From Culex pipiens pallens (taxonomy: Eukaryota; Arthropoda; Insecta; Diptera; Culicidae), in assembly GCF_016801865.2 (NCBI RefSeq), contig NC_068938.1, forward strand, positions 62,001-126,000: a stretch of 64,000 bases of DNA, written 5' to 3'. The notes beneath the pieces are model-generated. The model worked only from the letters and a program-made list of their open reading frames with translations. It did no database searches and had not been told where the DNA came from. Below, in pieces: positions 25,961 to 37,640 of the stretch. The position numbers and the translations under genes are program-made. Position 1 is the first letter of the stretch, and each line of letters begins with the position of its first letter.

Positions 25961-26545
25961 GACGGGTTTCTAGCGTGACAATTATTGGAACCGTTTTAGT
26001 GGTACCCTGGAACCGGTTCCGGATTGGCCAGAGTTGGCCAGAACCGATACCAAACAGTCAGGGGTAGTATGTAGTATCCTTCTGCAATGATTTGGAAAAT
26101 AATCCGTTTCAAAATACTGGTCTGTGTGACGGTTTTATGTCAAAAACTGCAAAAATCAAGTTGTCCGGAAGTTCCGGGTTACCGGAACCGGTGGCCACTA
26201 TGGACCAATTATTTTTTCTGGGGCTTAAAATTCAGGTTATTATCTGTCGAATGCAACCGGAAGCAACCTGCTATGTGCAATCGTTTCGGAGATACAGGTC
26301 CTCAAAGTAGGGGTCTCAAAAAGAACTTTTTTCGGTTGTAGCAGGTTCCCGGTGGCCACGGTGTCCAAAACCGGTTCTGCCGGTTGGGTTCAGAAAGTAG
26401 ACATCCTAGTCTTTCATTTGCGGTCAAGACATCCAAAATCGGTTACAATCTCGAATTTTGGCAGCTGAAAACATTTCTGGGTCCTATAGACCCGGAATAC
26501 CATTCGTGTATGTAGAAAACGAAGACCATGGCCAGGTTAATAAAT

Positions 26546-27104
26546 CATCTGAAGCAACCATGTGCACCCTCTCTGGAAGTAATATTTAAAAAAAAACCGT
26601 GGGTGCGTCTAACCCTAACCGTGGGTGCGTCTCGTTGCTTAAGATGATTCCATAATAATTATACCCGAAATTAACAAAATTGCACTTAATGCACTGGAAA
26701 TGTACTAAATTTAAATTTTGTCTATTGGACGTGTTCAGGGAAAAAATCTATCCTACCAGAATCGTGATGCGTTTACTGACATCAACTTCACCATTATCGA
26801 GTTGTGTTATCATGACAATGTTCTTGTAAACAAGGTTCCTGATATCCCCAAAAAGACTCATTCAATCGCCAAATGCTGAAATTTGGATGACCCAATCTCA
26901 CCCCCAGACCCAATGTCACCCCTGATGACGTTACTGAACACTTTCTCCTTGCCCTCGCTCTCACTCCAAGTGGGTAGTACAGCGAATAGATTTTGAGTAG
27001 TTTTACGGATTTGGCTCAGTTAAAAGTTGATTACAATGACCAACAAAATTTCTGCGCAGACTCAACTCCAGACGAAAGTTTTAGGTCCCTAGAAACATGT
27101 GCAC
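26546..27104. other. Intergenic, nothing coding
   Basis: A short direct repeat AACCGTGGGTGCGTCT occurs twice near 26596-26633. A segment near 26875-26935 (GAAATTTGGATGACCCAATC and following) is related to 28449-28500, which suggests a dispersed repeat. No gene recognised. Confidence 0.5.
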
Positions 27105-27553
27105 TAGGGTGACAAGAAAAAATGAAAATCGTAAGAGATACCCCATGGCTCTAATTTTTAGGTAAAATAAGTAACTGTGCCAATTTTGAGCCAAATCGTT
27201 GCAGTTTGTATGGCAAAAATAAAAAAATAAGGGAAAAAGCAAACATTTGAAATAAGACCAAAAGGTGGCGTTAAACGTGTCGGATCATTGTCAAGTGTAA
27301 GATTCTTATGTAAAATTTTATAATTAACAACTTTGTCGAAGACCGCAAAATGATCCGAATTAACCCTGAGAATTTATTAACGATTTAAAGAAGACGTTAT
27401 TGTATGAAACGATTTTTTTTTTACCAACTTCAACGATAAAAAGCGACCCTCAACCCCTACCGATTTCGCTCAAAATTTCCACAGTTACTTATTTTTGCCT
27501 AAGGAATCGAATTAGGGGTATCGTTAATGTCCATTTTTTTTATTTTCACTCTA
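27105..27553. mobile_element. 449-bp foldback MITE
   Basis: The left end TAGGGTGACAAGAAAA and about 90 bp inward (AATAAGTAACTGTG, TTTTGAGC.AAATCG) recur inverted, ending in TTCACTCTA at 27553. The arms match imperfectly. No target duplication is obvious and nothing is coded. Confidence 0.75.
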
Positions 27554-27910
27554 CTGCGTAGTCATTTTTGTCAACTTTTGTTGGTCAGTCTTATCAACTG
27601 TTCTTTTTTAAATTACTTACAAAACAAATTAATCCAATAAAAAAGCCTTCTGGATCATCAAGAGCAAGGTCAAAGTAAGGTCATTTTGAGTTCATAGCCT
27701 CATAGTACTTCGTATTACATAAATGATGACAAATTAATGAATTTAAAACTTTTCAATTAGCCGAAAAAGTATCTGTGCGTTATTAATAAAAAAATATGAG
27801 TAAAGACAACAGTTCTCAGATAAGAAAAAATATTATTAAATAAGTGCAGTTTGAGTTCAAAATGACTGTATTTCATAATTATAAATTTACATCAAATGCA
27901 TAGAAAGATT

Positions 27911-29569
27911 TCAGATATGATCATCGTCTTTCGGTCGATACCAATCATCAGTAGCATGACCGTAAATTGCATTTTGCAATTCATCTTCTGCATACTGTAT
28001 TGTCTCTCTTGCTATTGTTCTCGGGCTTCGCGAAGTTACGCGAAAATCATACGGCAGATCGTAGCATTTACAAATGCAACATGAAGGAAACCTAAACCAA
28101 TCTGAAAATATTCCTCGGCATTCATTGTGGGGATCATAAGCCAGCAAACGGTGTAATCTATACTGTTGCTCACAGCGACATCCTTCTCGGCAGTACATTT
28201 GTTTGAACTCATAAGAACACTTTTCCCAATGAACATATTGTTCAAATGGATACAGATTTAGTAAAGCCAACACTTCACCTCTTGTGTTGTTTGCCCAGAA
28301 GGGAGCGACGACTTCTTCTTTAACAGGACATGCGTTCCTAGAGTCAAAGAGACAAACATATTGAAAAGTTAATGGAACGTGGCTTTAAATGACTTTTTTG
28401 TGTAAAGTACCATCAGCAAGAGTGACATTGGGTCTAACAAATTAGCTGAAATTTGTATGACCAATCTCAACCCCCCTACCCAGTGTTACGCCTGCTGACG
28501 GTATATGCTAATTAAAATTGTAATTCACTTACACTCCTCGCATGTTTATTGTCGGTGGATCTTTTTGTGCAGCATCTTGGAAAAGCAGCCCTTCTGGAGA
28601 TTTAGAAGCGTTAACTTCTGTTTTATTTTGCTCTATTTGATTAGATTTATCATCTAATTTGTCCGTGGAAATCTCGGGGATGTTATGTTCTTGTGGCTGT
28701 ATCTTTTCCTCACCATCGGTTGTAGTTGTCGATATTGTACTTGCATCAATGCTGGTTTGTGCATTGATTTCTTCTTCAGCTTCTTTTGCTACCGGGATTG
28801 CCGAGCTGCCTGTTACGCCGATGGTGTAATCAATAGTTTTGACTGTTGTGGTAGAAACATTTTCAACCAACTCTATATTTGTCTCCAGATTCGCAATTGT
28901 AGATAACTTTTCAATGTCGATCTTTTCTCCTTCAACTTTAGTGGTGGTGTTGCTATTTTTATGTTGATCTTTTTTTTCTTGACCAATTTCTGTGGTAGGT
29001 TGAGAGATGTTCAAAAAATCTGGTCTTATGGTGCTCAAAGTTGTTGATTCCATATTAGCGTTGATTATGGTTGGATTTGTAGTTGAGGATGTTTTCAATT
29101 TTGACTTAAAAGCTGAGCTTTTCTGAGTGGGTCTGAAATGGGGTTCAGTTATTACATCGTTATTTTTTTCCCTTACGTATTCAAACTGTGTTGAATGCAC
29201 GTGTTTCATCTTTTTGCCAGCCTTTTTCCTTGAATATCTCTCTGCAGTTCGATGAATATCTTCAATGTCGATATCGTTATTGTCGATTTCTGCTTGTAAA
29301 ATTGATATGTGTCGCACATCTCCATACATTCTACGCATCAATCCTTGATTTTCATGAACGAATCTCCTTACTGCATGCCATGGATACGCAGATCCTGGTA
29401 GATTACAATATGCCTGTACGCTTAGATCGCAAGGAATGGATTGTAGTAATTGTGCGGACCTTCCTTTCCGAGAAGCATTTGGATCACATGATGAAGCTGA
29501 GTCGTACCCATAACCACCAGAAGTCAACACAGGTATAATAGTAATTAGAACTAATGGGTGAATCAGGCC
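27911..29569 (-). CDS. Spaetzle-family cystine-knot ligand, last two exons (5' incomplete)
   Basis: Exons 29569-28533 and 28337-27911 join GGA GT to G AAC in frame (1464 nt, 487 codons plus stop). The first exon with the start ATG lies upstream and was not found. The visible N-terminus PLVLITIIPVL looks like the end of a signal peptide. A prodomain follows with CNLPGSAYPWHAVRRFVHE near the start and a long Ser/Thr-rich tract. The C-terminal 142 codons hold ten Cys in a Spaetzle-type knot (EKC, YCREGCRC, RLLA, FPSCCICKC). Such proteins are secreted dimeric Toll ligands in immunity, patterning and neurons, activated by protease cleavage before the knot. NMR just before VNACP could be the cleavage site (inference). 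Length and Ser/Thr content suggest Spz4 or Spz3; I cannot decide. Confidence 0.85.
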
Positions 29570-29654
29570 CTAAAAAATAGGAATTATTATTATTCTTTTC
29601 AAAATAAAAAAGCATGTTATTTTTATTTAAAAAAAAAACTTATAATTGAACAAA

Positions 29655-29787
29655 TAGCGGCCTCGTAACCGGTGGATGCGGAGTTCAATCCCACGTTTGA
29701 TCCAATACAAGTAGTGATCGTTTCCCTTCTGGAATCTATTGCTTAGAAAAGGAAAAGTAGTATATTGTCACAAACTGGACCTTATCA
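29655..29787 (+). mobile_element. Decayed SINE fragment
   Basis: GCCTCGTAA..CGGAGTTCAATCCCACG is followed by TTTCCCTTCTGG and GTCACAAACTGGACCTTATC. The same series occurs inverted at 46258-46411, which defines a dispersed SINE family with the CCTTCT-type core. It lies 86 bp beyond the first visible Spaetzle exon, inside its probable intron. Confidence 0.65.
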
Positions 29788-29838
29788 AGACACCTCATCA
29801 TCATTAACATGCTAATCTTAGTTAATAATAAAAACGAT

Positions 29839-30894
29839 ACTTAATCCACCTTTAGGTGGTTGGTGCCTTCCTCACATTCATAAAGTCAATACATTCAGTA
29901 AAAATAGCAACATTCCCTTAACATGTTTAACAAATCAATTTTATTACTGATTTCTTTTGATAGGGTTCGCAGACCTTCAATTTTTCTGGCTCATCGGCAA
30001 GGTCTGATAAAAAAAAACCTATTCAACGAAAGTTCACATGGAAGATTCAGACAATATTTTTATCACAATATCTTAGATCCGGCTCCAGAAAGTATATAAA
30101 TAACACTTAAGTGCCAATAACTTTTGATAGGGTTGTCAGATCCTTGATGTTTTAGGCTCATTTGAAAGGTCTTTTGATTATCTAACTAACGATGGGTCGC
30201 ATGATGGACCCGGACATAATTTTTACTGAAATATCTGAGATCCGGCCTCCAAAAAGTGTATAAATAACACTTAAGTGCTAATAACTTTTGATAGGGTTGT
30301 CAAATCCTTGATGTTTTAGGCTCATTTGAAAGGTCTTTTGATTATCTAACTAACGATGGTTTGCATGATGGACCCGGACATAATTTTTACTGAAACATCT
30401 GAGATCCGGCCTCCAAAAAGTTTATAAATAACACTTAAGTGCTAATAACTTTTGATAGGGTTGTCAGATCTTCAATGTTTTGAGCTCATTGGAAAGGTCT
30501 TTTTAATATCATCTTTCTCTGTTTTAATGTATAACATGATAGGGTTTCTTGCAAAAACCACCCTTTTTACAATCTTCCGGACATACGCCAAAATCGTTTT
30601 TTTAGCATAACTTTTGAAGTACTTAACTAAACTTGCTGATTTTAAATAGAGACCTATGGAACCCCAAGACGGATCGAATGAGACTAATACGGTCAAAATC
30701 CGCTCATCCAGTCCGGAGATAATCGAGTGACAATTTTTTTGTCCACCCACCTACACACATCCACACAGACATTTGCTCAGAACATGATTCTGAGTCGATA
30801 GGTATACGGTGAGGGTGAGTCTACGAGGTCGAATTAAGAAGTTCATTTTTCGAGTGATTTTATAGCCTTTCCTCAGTAAGGTGAGGAAGGCAAA
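29839..30894. mobile_element. TIR element, copy B, with 164-bp internal repeats
   Basis: This is the uninterrupted relative of the element at 6531-8763, with the same ends ACTTAATCCACCTTTAGGTG and CAGTAAGGTGAGGAAGGCAA. Inside, CACTTAAGTG starts units at 30104, 30268 and 30432, a 164-bp period. Units share GATAGGGTTGTCAGATCC and CATTTGAAAGGTCTTTTG. No open frame of interest. Confidence 0.78.
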
Positions 30895-31853
30895 ACCACA
30901 GAGTAACCCAGAGCGAACAGTCCGAAGAAATGTCTTTTTATTTTTTTGTTTCCATAAGGTTTGCTGGTTGCAGGCGTCCAATGTTCCTGCGATGTACCAC
31001 TAAGTGGAACCAAAAATCAAGTGACAGTAATAACTCTGGCTTACTCTGTGTAAAACTGTCACTATATCTGCTTTGTAAATGGCCCCGATACTCTTCAAGG
31101 GTGTTCTTCCCTCAGGAAAAGAAAAGTTTTATTTTACATTTTTAAATGTTTTATAGCTGGCCTTTGAAAATTTTCATATTTAAAATAATTTATTTATTTA
31201 ATCAGTGTAGTTCAAACTTTCGATATTTTCAATTTTAAGGGGGGTTTCGCTTAACCGAATCCATTGCAACGAAATAAGGACGTTTTTGTATTGTTAGCAC
31301 TTAGTTAGTTTAGATAAGCTTAGCACGACTTATTAGTCCTCTTATTATTACGACCAGGCAAGCATCGGCACTAAGAGCTCTTGTATTGGACCAATCCATA
31401 TTTTTATGTGACTGTGCTTAACAGCACTCAGCTTGTTCTAGATGGCATATTCGTTAAAAGTAATATTATGCTTGTTACCCATTGTAAAAGACTTGTTTTT
31501 ATCATGAATAATGTGTAGAAAACATTGGTTCTTTGGATGTATGTTTGTCATATTTTTACGCAACTGTGGTCATAAGCTCTTAAGATAAACTTCTTAAAAG
31601 TTCTTTGAGTGCACCTAACATTCTTTTCCCTATATCTCTTTTGGATTTCAATATAATCTTTCCGTGTCCTTGGAGCTAAGGAGTAATTAGTCTAGTTGAA
31701 TTACTGACACAACATGCTGGGAATCATCTACGCAAAATGTCAAACAAGATCTCTTAAGGCCGCAGAAGGTGTCCATTACTTTTGGGGTAATGACTGTCAA
31801 TAATGGTTCTGAATTCAGGATCCACAAATAGTAAATTGAAATGAAAATATATA
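30895..31853. other. Intergenic, nothing recognised
   Basis: AT-rich sequence without a gene-like frame. It may be intron of the Spaetzle-like gene if that gene's first exon lies further right. Confidence 0.45.
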
Positions 31854-32086
31854 CACTCAATCCCCGGTGGTTGGTCACTTTTTCGTTTTACACTTTTTTA
31901 GTTTATTGGTTGGTCAAAGTCAAACTAAAAAGTGACGAACTGTCACTTTTGACACGGCGCTCACGCACACCGTCAAAACAAACGTTTGGTAGTGTGTGTG
32001 TGAACTCCGTGTAAAAAGGGTGTCAAACTAAAACGTGACCCCGTTAGTTTGACAACAGTTGGTGTCAAACCATCGGGGTTTGAGTG
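31854..32086. mobile_element. Tc1/mariner-like MITE flanked by TA
   Basis: CACTCAATCCCCGGTGGTT at 31854 recurs inverted with small changes (AACCATCGGGGTTTGAGTG) ending at 32086. TA lies on both sides. Subterminal AGTTTGAC and GTGAC motifs occur in both orientations. A 233-bp size, TA duplication and CACT-type start fit a Tc1/mariner MITE. Confidence 0.82.
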
Positions 32087-32454
32087 TATTTAAAAGAGGT
32101 GTTAGAGCGGATGCATGTCTGATTACCACCAATCAATGTTTATTCAGCTTATATTTGCGCAACGCATTTGATAAAAAAAAACTAATCTTGCGATTATTGA
32201 ATTAGACCCGGAGTTTCAGATTCCTCTAGATACCATACACTTGAAACAAAAAAGAATGGTCCAGGTTGGTTGGGTTATGGTCGAGAACCAGCGAGAAAAA
32301 GTTTCAATTTTTTTTTGAAGTCTCAATAACCTGTATCGATTACAAATCTTCTTTAATTTGAAATGGAATAAAAAATTGTTCAGAAATGGCCAATATTACA
32401 CTCTAAAGGGAGATTGTCTTGACGAAGATTTGGTGAAGAAACTCTTTCTCGGAG

Positions 32455-34493
32455 TAGGGGAGCTGGGGGTAAGACGGCCAGGCGGGGTAAGACGGCCACC
32501 CCACTGTTTTAATAAGTATACTAATGAATATTACTAAAATGTTTAGCAATACTGTTCCTCATGCTAAATAATGCATATGGAGTCACCTTTGCCAGAAATA
32601 TTGCTTGAAATAGTATAAAAATAGCTCAAAATAAACAAATAATTTTTGAGCTCGAAACTGGATGTAATTTTGATGAATTACAACTTAGGCATTTTTGTTA
32701 AATAACAATATGTTTTCCTGTCTTTAAATATTTTTTCACGTTAAATTGAAGTTTTCCCTAGATTATGTCCCTCGAAAAAGTTCAAAAAATGCGATGAACT
32801 GTTTACAAAACATGTTTAAAAAAATATTTTTTTTGGGGGCAAGACGGCCATCTCCTCCGGGGGTAAGACGGCCACCCATAATTTGTAGATTTTATTTGAT
32901 ATAGGTTATTAGGATGTAACAAAAATTACTTTTTGGCGGGCATTCAAGGGTTTGTTCCGGTGGGCATACTAAGCCTAAATCCAAAATATGAGCTTGATTG
33001 GACGTAACAGGAGCTGGCGCTCCGCCTTTCAATTTTAAATGGGATTTAACCCGAAAAAAAAGATTTTTTCAAAAATGTCACTTTTTGAGGCATTTTGGCC
33101 ACTGAAGCGTTTATTTTCAACATCATTGGCGTGTAGGCCAGATCCTTGCGCATCTTTTGGTATATATAACATTGGTATATATAACATTGAAATTTGGAGC
33201 ACCCTGGAGCTCGGTACAGACCTTCAAAGTTTGGCATTTTTTCGAAAAATCGGCCCCGGCAAAATCAAATAGCGTCTAGGGCGTCGCGAGGCGCGACGCA
33301 TATCTTTTTTGCCGGGACCGATTTTTCGAAAAAATGCCAAACTTTGAAGGCCTGTACCGAGCTCCAGGATGCTCCAAATGTCAATGTTATATATACTAAA
33401 GATGCGCAAGGATCTGGCCTACACGCCAATGATGTTGAAAATAAACGCTTCAGTGGCCAAAATGCCTCAAAAAGTGACATTTTTGAAAAAATCTTTTTTT
33501 ACGGGTTAAATCCCATTTAAAATTGAAAGGCGGAGCGCCAGCTCCTGTTACGTCCAATCAAGCTCATATTTTGGATTTAGGCTTAGTATGCCCACCGGAA
33601 CAAACCCTTGAATGCCCGCCAAAAAGTCATTTTTGTTACACTCTAATAGGTTATATTTTTGACGGTTTTTGACTATTAAGACATATTTGTAGATAAAGGA
33701 AAAGCATTTTCAATAAAACTAATAATTTTTAATCAAAATGCTGTTAGCTACCGTTTCGACAACATTCTTTACTGTGATATAGCAAAACTCATTGAATAAT
33801 CCTATCAAACTTTTCATAAAAATCGCTTATTTAATATTGTTTACATAATTTTGATTTACTTATTCTAATCGAAATACACAGACTAATTTTTTTGTATCAC
33901 ATTGTGTTTGTTTTGTAGTAAAAATTCATAGTTTTTCATAAAATGTGGTCGCAATAATATGAAATTCACTGAGCCAAAATATGAAATCTTTTAAACAGCA
34001 TTTTTCTTCACATTTGAAACCTGATTTTTTCAACCAAAATAGTTATGATGTTCAGAGAAGTCATGTAGGTGTTTGGGTGGATTTAGCAAAGTTATCAAGT
34101 TAATTTATAGCACTGGTCGTCTTACCCCACATGGGTGGCCGTCTTACCCCACGTATTTCATATATATATACGATTTCAATTATTTTTTTAAAATTGCTGA
34201 ATAGTTTTGAAAATTGGTTTTTAGACCAGCTAATTTATGTCATTTCTATAATTAGGTTTTACAGCGTGACGTCACGAGCGCACACGCACACACATTTTTA
34301 CAGAGACACACGTGCAAAAAATGTAAACAGTGCAGCCAAGCTGTCAAATTTCTAACCTCAAAACAGAGTCGGCGTAAAACCTAATGGACTAGTAGTAGAA
34401 CAATATGTACGTAATTTGAGATCAAAATAATCTGTTGTGTAAATTTTATTAGACTTCTCTCTTAGGGTGGCCGTCTTACCCCCATCTCCCCTA
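32455..34493. mobile_element. GTAAGACGGCC-family element, copy 1, with nested palindrome
   Basis: The ends TAGGGGAGCTGGGGGTAAGA and GTCTTACCCCCATCTCCCCTA are inverted. The motif GGGGTAAGACGGCCA is repeated near both ends and internally (about 32471, 32490, 32836, 32861, and inverted at 34115-34155 and 34469), suggesting binding sites. A 736-bp palindromic element is inserted at 32910. No coding frame. A related copy is at 60948-61557. Confidence 0.87.
32910..33645. mobile_element. 736-bp near-perfect palindrome with 9-bp TSD
   Basis: The element begins TAGGATGTAAC and ends GTTACACTCTA, and the whole length folds on itself (arms about 340 bp, short centre near 33290). It is flanked by ATAGGTTAT at 32901-32909 and 33646-33654. 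A 9-bp duplication with long inverted arms suggests a Mutator-type foldback, by inference. It is nested in the element at 32455-34493. Confidence 0.92.
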
Positions 34494-36187
34494 CTTGATT
34501 ACATTATAGCTGAATTTACAAATAATTTTTTAAACAGGACCATAGCGTATGTTTATTTGTTCCTTCTAAATGATAGGCTACTGTGCGGTAAAAGTTACCT
34601 TCAGATGCATGTCAAACTTTTTGTATTCATTGTTCATCGATATTTCAAGCACGTGGTTTATCGGTTATATGCAAACAAACCTCATGAGCAAGTACATGTT
34701 AAATATACCGGGACTTAACGACACTAATTGTTTTTTCTTAAAGAAGGATTAACTTACCAAATCGTTACGAGGCTGACTTTTCATATCCTTACTAGTTTGT
34801 CTTAATCATGAGAAAAAGGGCTTCAGTTGTAAAATATGACATTCATTTCATAATAAATGCACCTGTAACCAAAGGTACACTTAGTTCACGTATAGTTCAC
34901 TTTAGCAAAGGCATTAATTTACCAAAATAAGTCAGATTCGTAAGCCAAACTACTGCATCTCCCATATGAAACTGTTTACCATAAAGATGCACACTTTCAA
35001 CTTTCTCCTTTTCATTTCATTTCATAAACTGCTCGCATAGCGTTGCTTTCTATTCACACCTTTTCAGTCCAATCATTTGGACGTAGAGCACAAGTATATA
35101 TAGTGATTGCACAAGCGTGGGCACGTGTAGTTCTGCAATAATGATTTTAATAACAACAAATATTTTAATTCTAATATTAATGACTTGTAAATGAATAATC
35201 GGTGCATCTGTTAGATGTGTAGAAACGTTTTGCAATCTAGACACTTTGACACTAATTGATTTTTAAATCTCTACAGCATTTATATAAAATATTAACGTGT
35301 AAAATAAAACTCTACTGTAAGTAAACGTATGCTCCCCTTGGACGTTCAAAATTAACTGTTGTACAAGACAAAATGTTGATACTGACAACTTGGAACTGTG
35401 TGAGGCGGGAGAAAGACGATATACTGGAGAAGTTTTTTAGTAGGTCAGTAGTAGCGCTCTCGCTTTGCCGTCAATCTGTCGGAGCTGATCGTTGCTCGCT
35501 GCACTTTGCGAACGTAATCGCTATTTGGCGTGCGTGCTCGAATGATAGGTAGAAAAGTGAAAACGTCTGATCAATTCAGCTAGCAGCAGCTTAGAGACGA
35601 AACAATATTAATCTGTTTCAAATTAAAATAGTTTTGTTGATCGGAAGGCACGCCACCGGGTGAGTTCGCTGAGGTTTTTTTTATTGATATTTTTTATTTT
35701 GGACAAAACAAGCCAAAATTAATCCCTCCTTCTCACTTAGTAACTCGAGCTGCAAACCAAATCGGACAGTACATCACGTTTTGTCGCATTGCTTTTGTAG
35801 CCGTACTTCTAGGTATATCATTATTATTATTTTTATTTACATTTAAACATCTGCTTGTAAAAAACGAAATTTCCTGCTGCATTAAATAGAGAAAAAAATG
35901 GTCAAACCAACTCTTATATGACAGTGTTGGAATTCGAGCGAGAAGAAGGGAAGCTTGGCTCGCTCGTGAGCGAGGGAAAGAGCTTGTAGTACTTTCCTCT
36001 CCTTGTTCGCTCTCGCGCGTTTTCGCTCTCGCTGCGAGCGCTCGCGAGCGCCTCATGCTAGCTGTTCAATCCAAGCTAGCAATTTGTTTATCCGATTGAC
36101 GCGATAATATAGAGGTGTAAATTCAATCGATGGGTTGTTTTTTTCGTTGTAAAACATACATGTAAAACATACACCTAGTTTCGAGTA
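34494..36187. other. Intergenic; possible hAT end and promoter-like patch
   Basis: At 35922 the string CAGTGTTGGAATTCGAGCGAG followed by dense GAGCG/CGCTC motifs to about 36050 resembles one end of a hAT element like that at 10072. No second end was found. The stretch 35420-35600 is less AT-rich and could be a promoter or 5' exon, but I see no supporting frame. The end of a SINE (CACCTAGTTTCGAGTA) lies at 36172-36187. Confidence 0.45.
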
Positions 36188-37576
36188 CCGTAAACTGGGG
36201 TGGTGTTCGTGGGGGAGATCGGTTGAAAAAACGACGCGCGGGAATCCGCGAGAAAGTGCTAGAAGATTCTGAAATTCATTGAAGAAATGTGTCGCGTTGT
36301 GGCCTTGGGAGTTTGGCCCTCAGTCGTGTGGTGTTCGTGGGGGAGATTGGTTGGAAAATCGACGCGCGAGAATCCGCGAGAAAGTAATGAAGTTTCTTGA
36401 ATTTATTGATAGAAGGCTTCGCGTCGTCGTGTATATATTGTCTTTCTGTTGTTGATCCGCTTGTTCGCGGTCCGGACTGGGTAAATTCGTGGTTAAGTTT
36501 GTTGCAAAGAAGTTATGCGCGAAGAATTTCATTAAATCGATTTAAACAGTTCGGTGTATCAGCACTATTTGAGGTTTACATGATAACGAATAATACGTTG
36601 CTAAAAATTTCATTTTGTTTTGAAAGTCCATCCCTTAGCATCGTGGTTCGGATGGCACGACGACGGTAAAAAGTAAAAATTACGGGATTGAGTATATAAT
36701 TAAGTCCTTCTCATAGCGTCGAAGCTCGGAAGGCAACGATTATGTTTCACTTTCTGGTCGTATCATCTACCAATAATGAATCCGGATCTATTCTAAATTG
36801 TACGTTACCGAATAATGCGTTAATTCAAAATTCATTTCGTTTTGAAAGCCCATCCCAAAGCATCGTTGCTTGGATGGCACGCCGGCGGTAAGAAGTAAAA
36901 AAACGGGAATGATAAGTCCTTCTCATAGCGTCGTAGCTCAGGAGGCAACGATTATGGTTCACATTATGGTCATATCATCTAGCATGATGAATCCTGACCT
37001 TCCCTTTCCTTCCCCTACTAACACAATTCCCCCACTTCCCGTGATGCTTGAAGGAGATGCTGTGGATTCAACGGTCTCATGCGGTGTCAACAGGTATAGA
37101 GCGACAAACTCTGTGTCTGATGAGTCTGCAACTTCAACTATCGGACTAACATTCCTACCTTTGTTGAACTGCATCTCCTTGGGGGTGGGGGCGGTATTGA
37201 CTTAAAACAGAGATCTTCAGGGGTTGTACAGTGAGGATGATTAGCTCCCACTACTCATCTGTTGGTTCATTGTGTAACTTCAGCTGATCCGTCAATAACG
37301 GAGTAGCAGCTAATTGGCAGTCAACCATGCTCATGCTCATGCCCGTAAACTGGGGTGAGATTGATAGCCCGGGTTACATTGATAGAAATTTGATTTGGCC
37401 ACTAAATTGGATACATCCAATATAACAGTCACATTTTTGCATATATGTTTGATAATAAGGTAGCCCTCAGTGCTAATACACTCAAAATTCTCAAAAATTT
37501 TGAGCTATGAATTTGACGGGCATTTGAAAAACCTATCAAAGTCACCTGGGGCTATCAATGTTACCCCAGTTTACGG
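36188..37576. mobile_element. TA-flanked element with CCGTAAACTGGGGT ends, inserted in a SINE tail
   Basis: CCGTAAACTGGGGT at 36188 and CCCCAGTTTACGG to 37576 are inverted, with TA on both sides. The flanks, CACCTAGTTTCGAG-TA and TA-GTAATCTC..GAGAACGCCAAGG, match neighbouring parts of the SINE tail at 21690-21730, so the insertion split a SINE. Inside are a 128-bp duplication (36201 and 36329) and a 222-bp duplication (36621 and 36843). A second terminus copy lies at 37343, so 37343-37576 may be a separate 234-bp MITE. The 111-codon frame at 36870 has no recognisable domain. Confidence 0.75.
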
Positions 37577-37640
37577 TAGTAATCTCTCAATAGAGAACGC
37601 CAAGGTAAGGCTGTAGCGCGAACAGTTTGATTTGATGTTT
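37577..37640 (+). mobile_element. SINE 3' tail fragment
   Basis: GTAATCTCTCAATAGAGAACGCCAAGG and following bases match the end of the SINE at 21355-21750. This is the distal half of the copy split by the element at 36188-37576. Confidence 0.7.

Larger units (their letters stand above)
21937..26545. mobile_element. Giant foldback element with repeat-filled arms
   Basis: The unique arm ends at 22127-22680 recur inverted at about 25950-26504 with near identity; the same 84-codon frame occurs at 22290-22544 (-) and 26087-26341 (+). Between them the left arm has about 11 copies and the right arm about 7 copies of a 142-bp repeat, in opposite orientation, containing CCGGTTACCGGTGGCCAC and CCCTATCATCCGACGTATC. 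Repeats decay toward the centre, where an RNase H fragment sits. Outside 22127 a further 190 bp on the left ends in GGGCATGGTCTTCGGGTC. Part of this recurs inverted on the right at 26520-26540, so the true ends lie near 21937 and 26545. This organisation is that of Drosophila FB/Galileo-type elements. Confidence 0.88.

Noticed and set aside
22290..26341. Identical 84- and 72-codon frames in both foldback arms
   Set aside because: They are conserved only because the arms are copies; two overlapping frames are equally open and neither resembles a protein.
28685..29538. Plus-strand frames of 73 and 116 codons
   Set aside because: Antisense shadows of the Spaetzle-like exon, which has family features on the minus strand.
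36870..37205. 111-codon frame in the 36188 element
   Set aside because: Overlaps an internal duplication, no domain; possible relic but not supportable as a gene.
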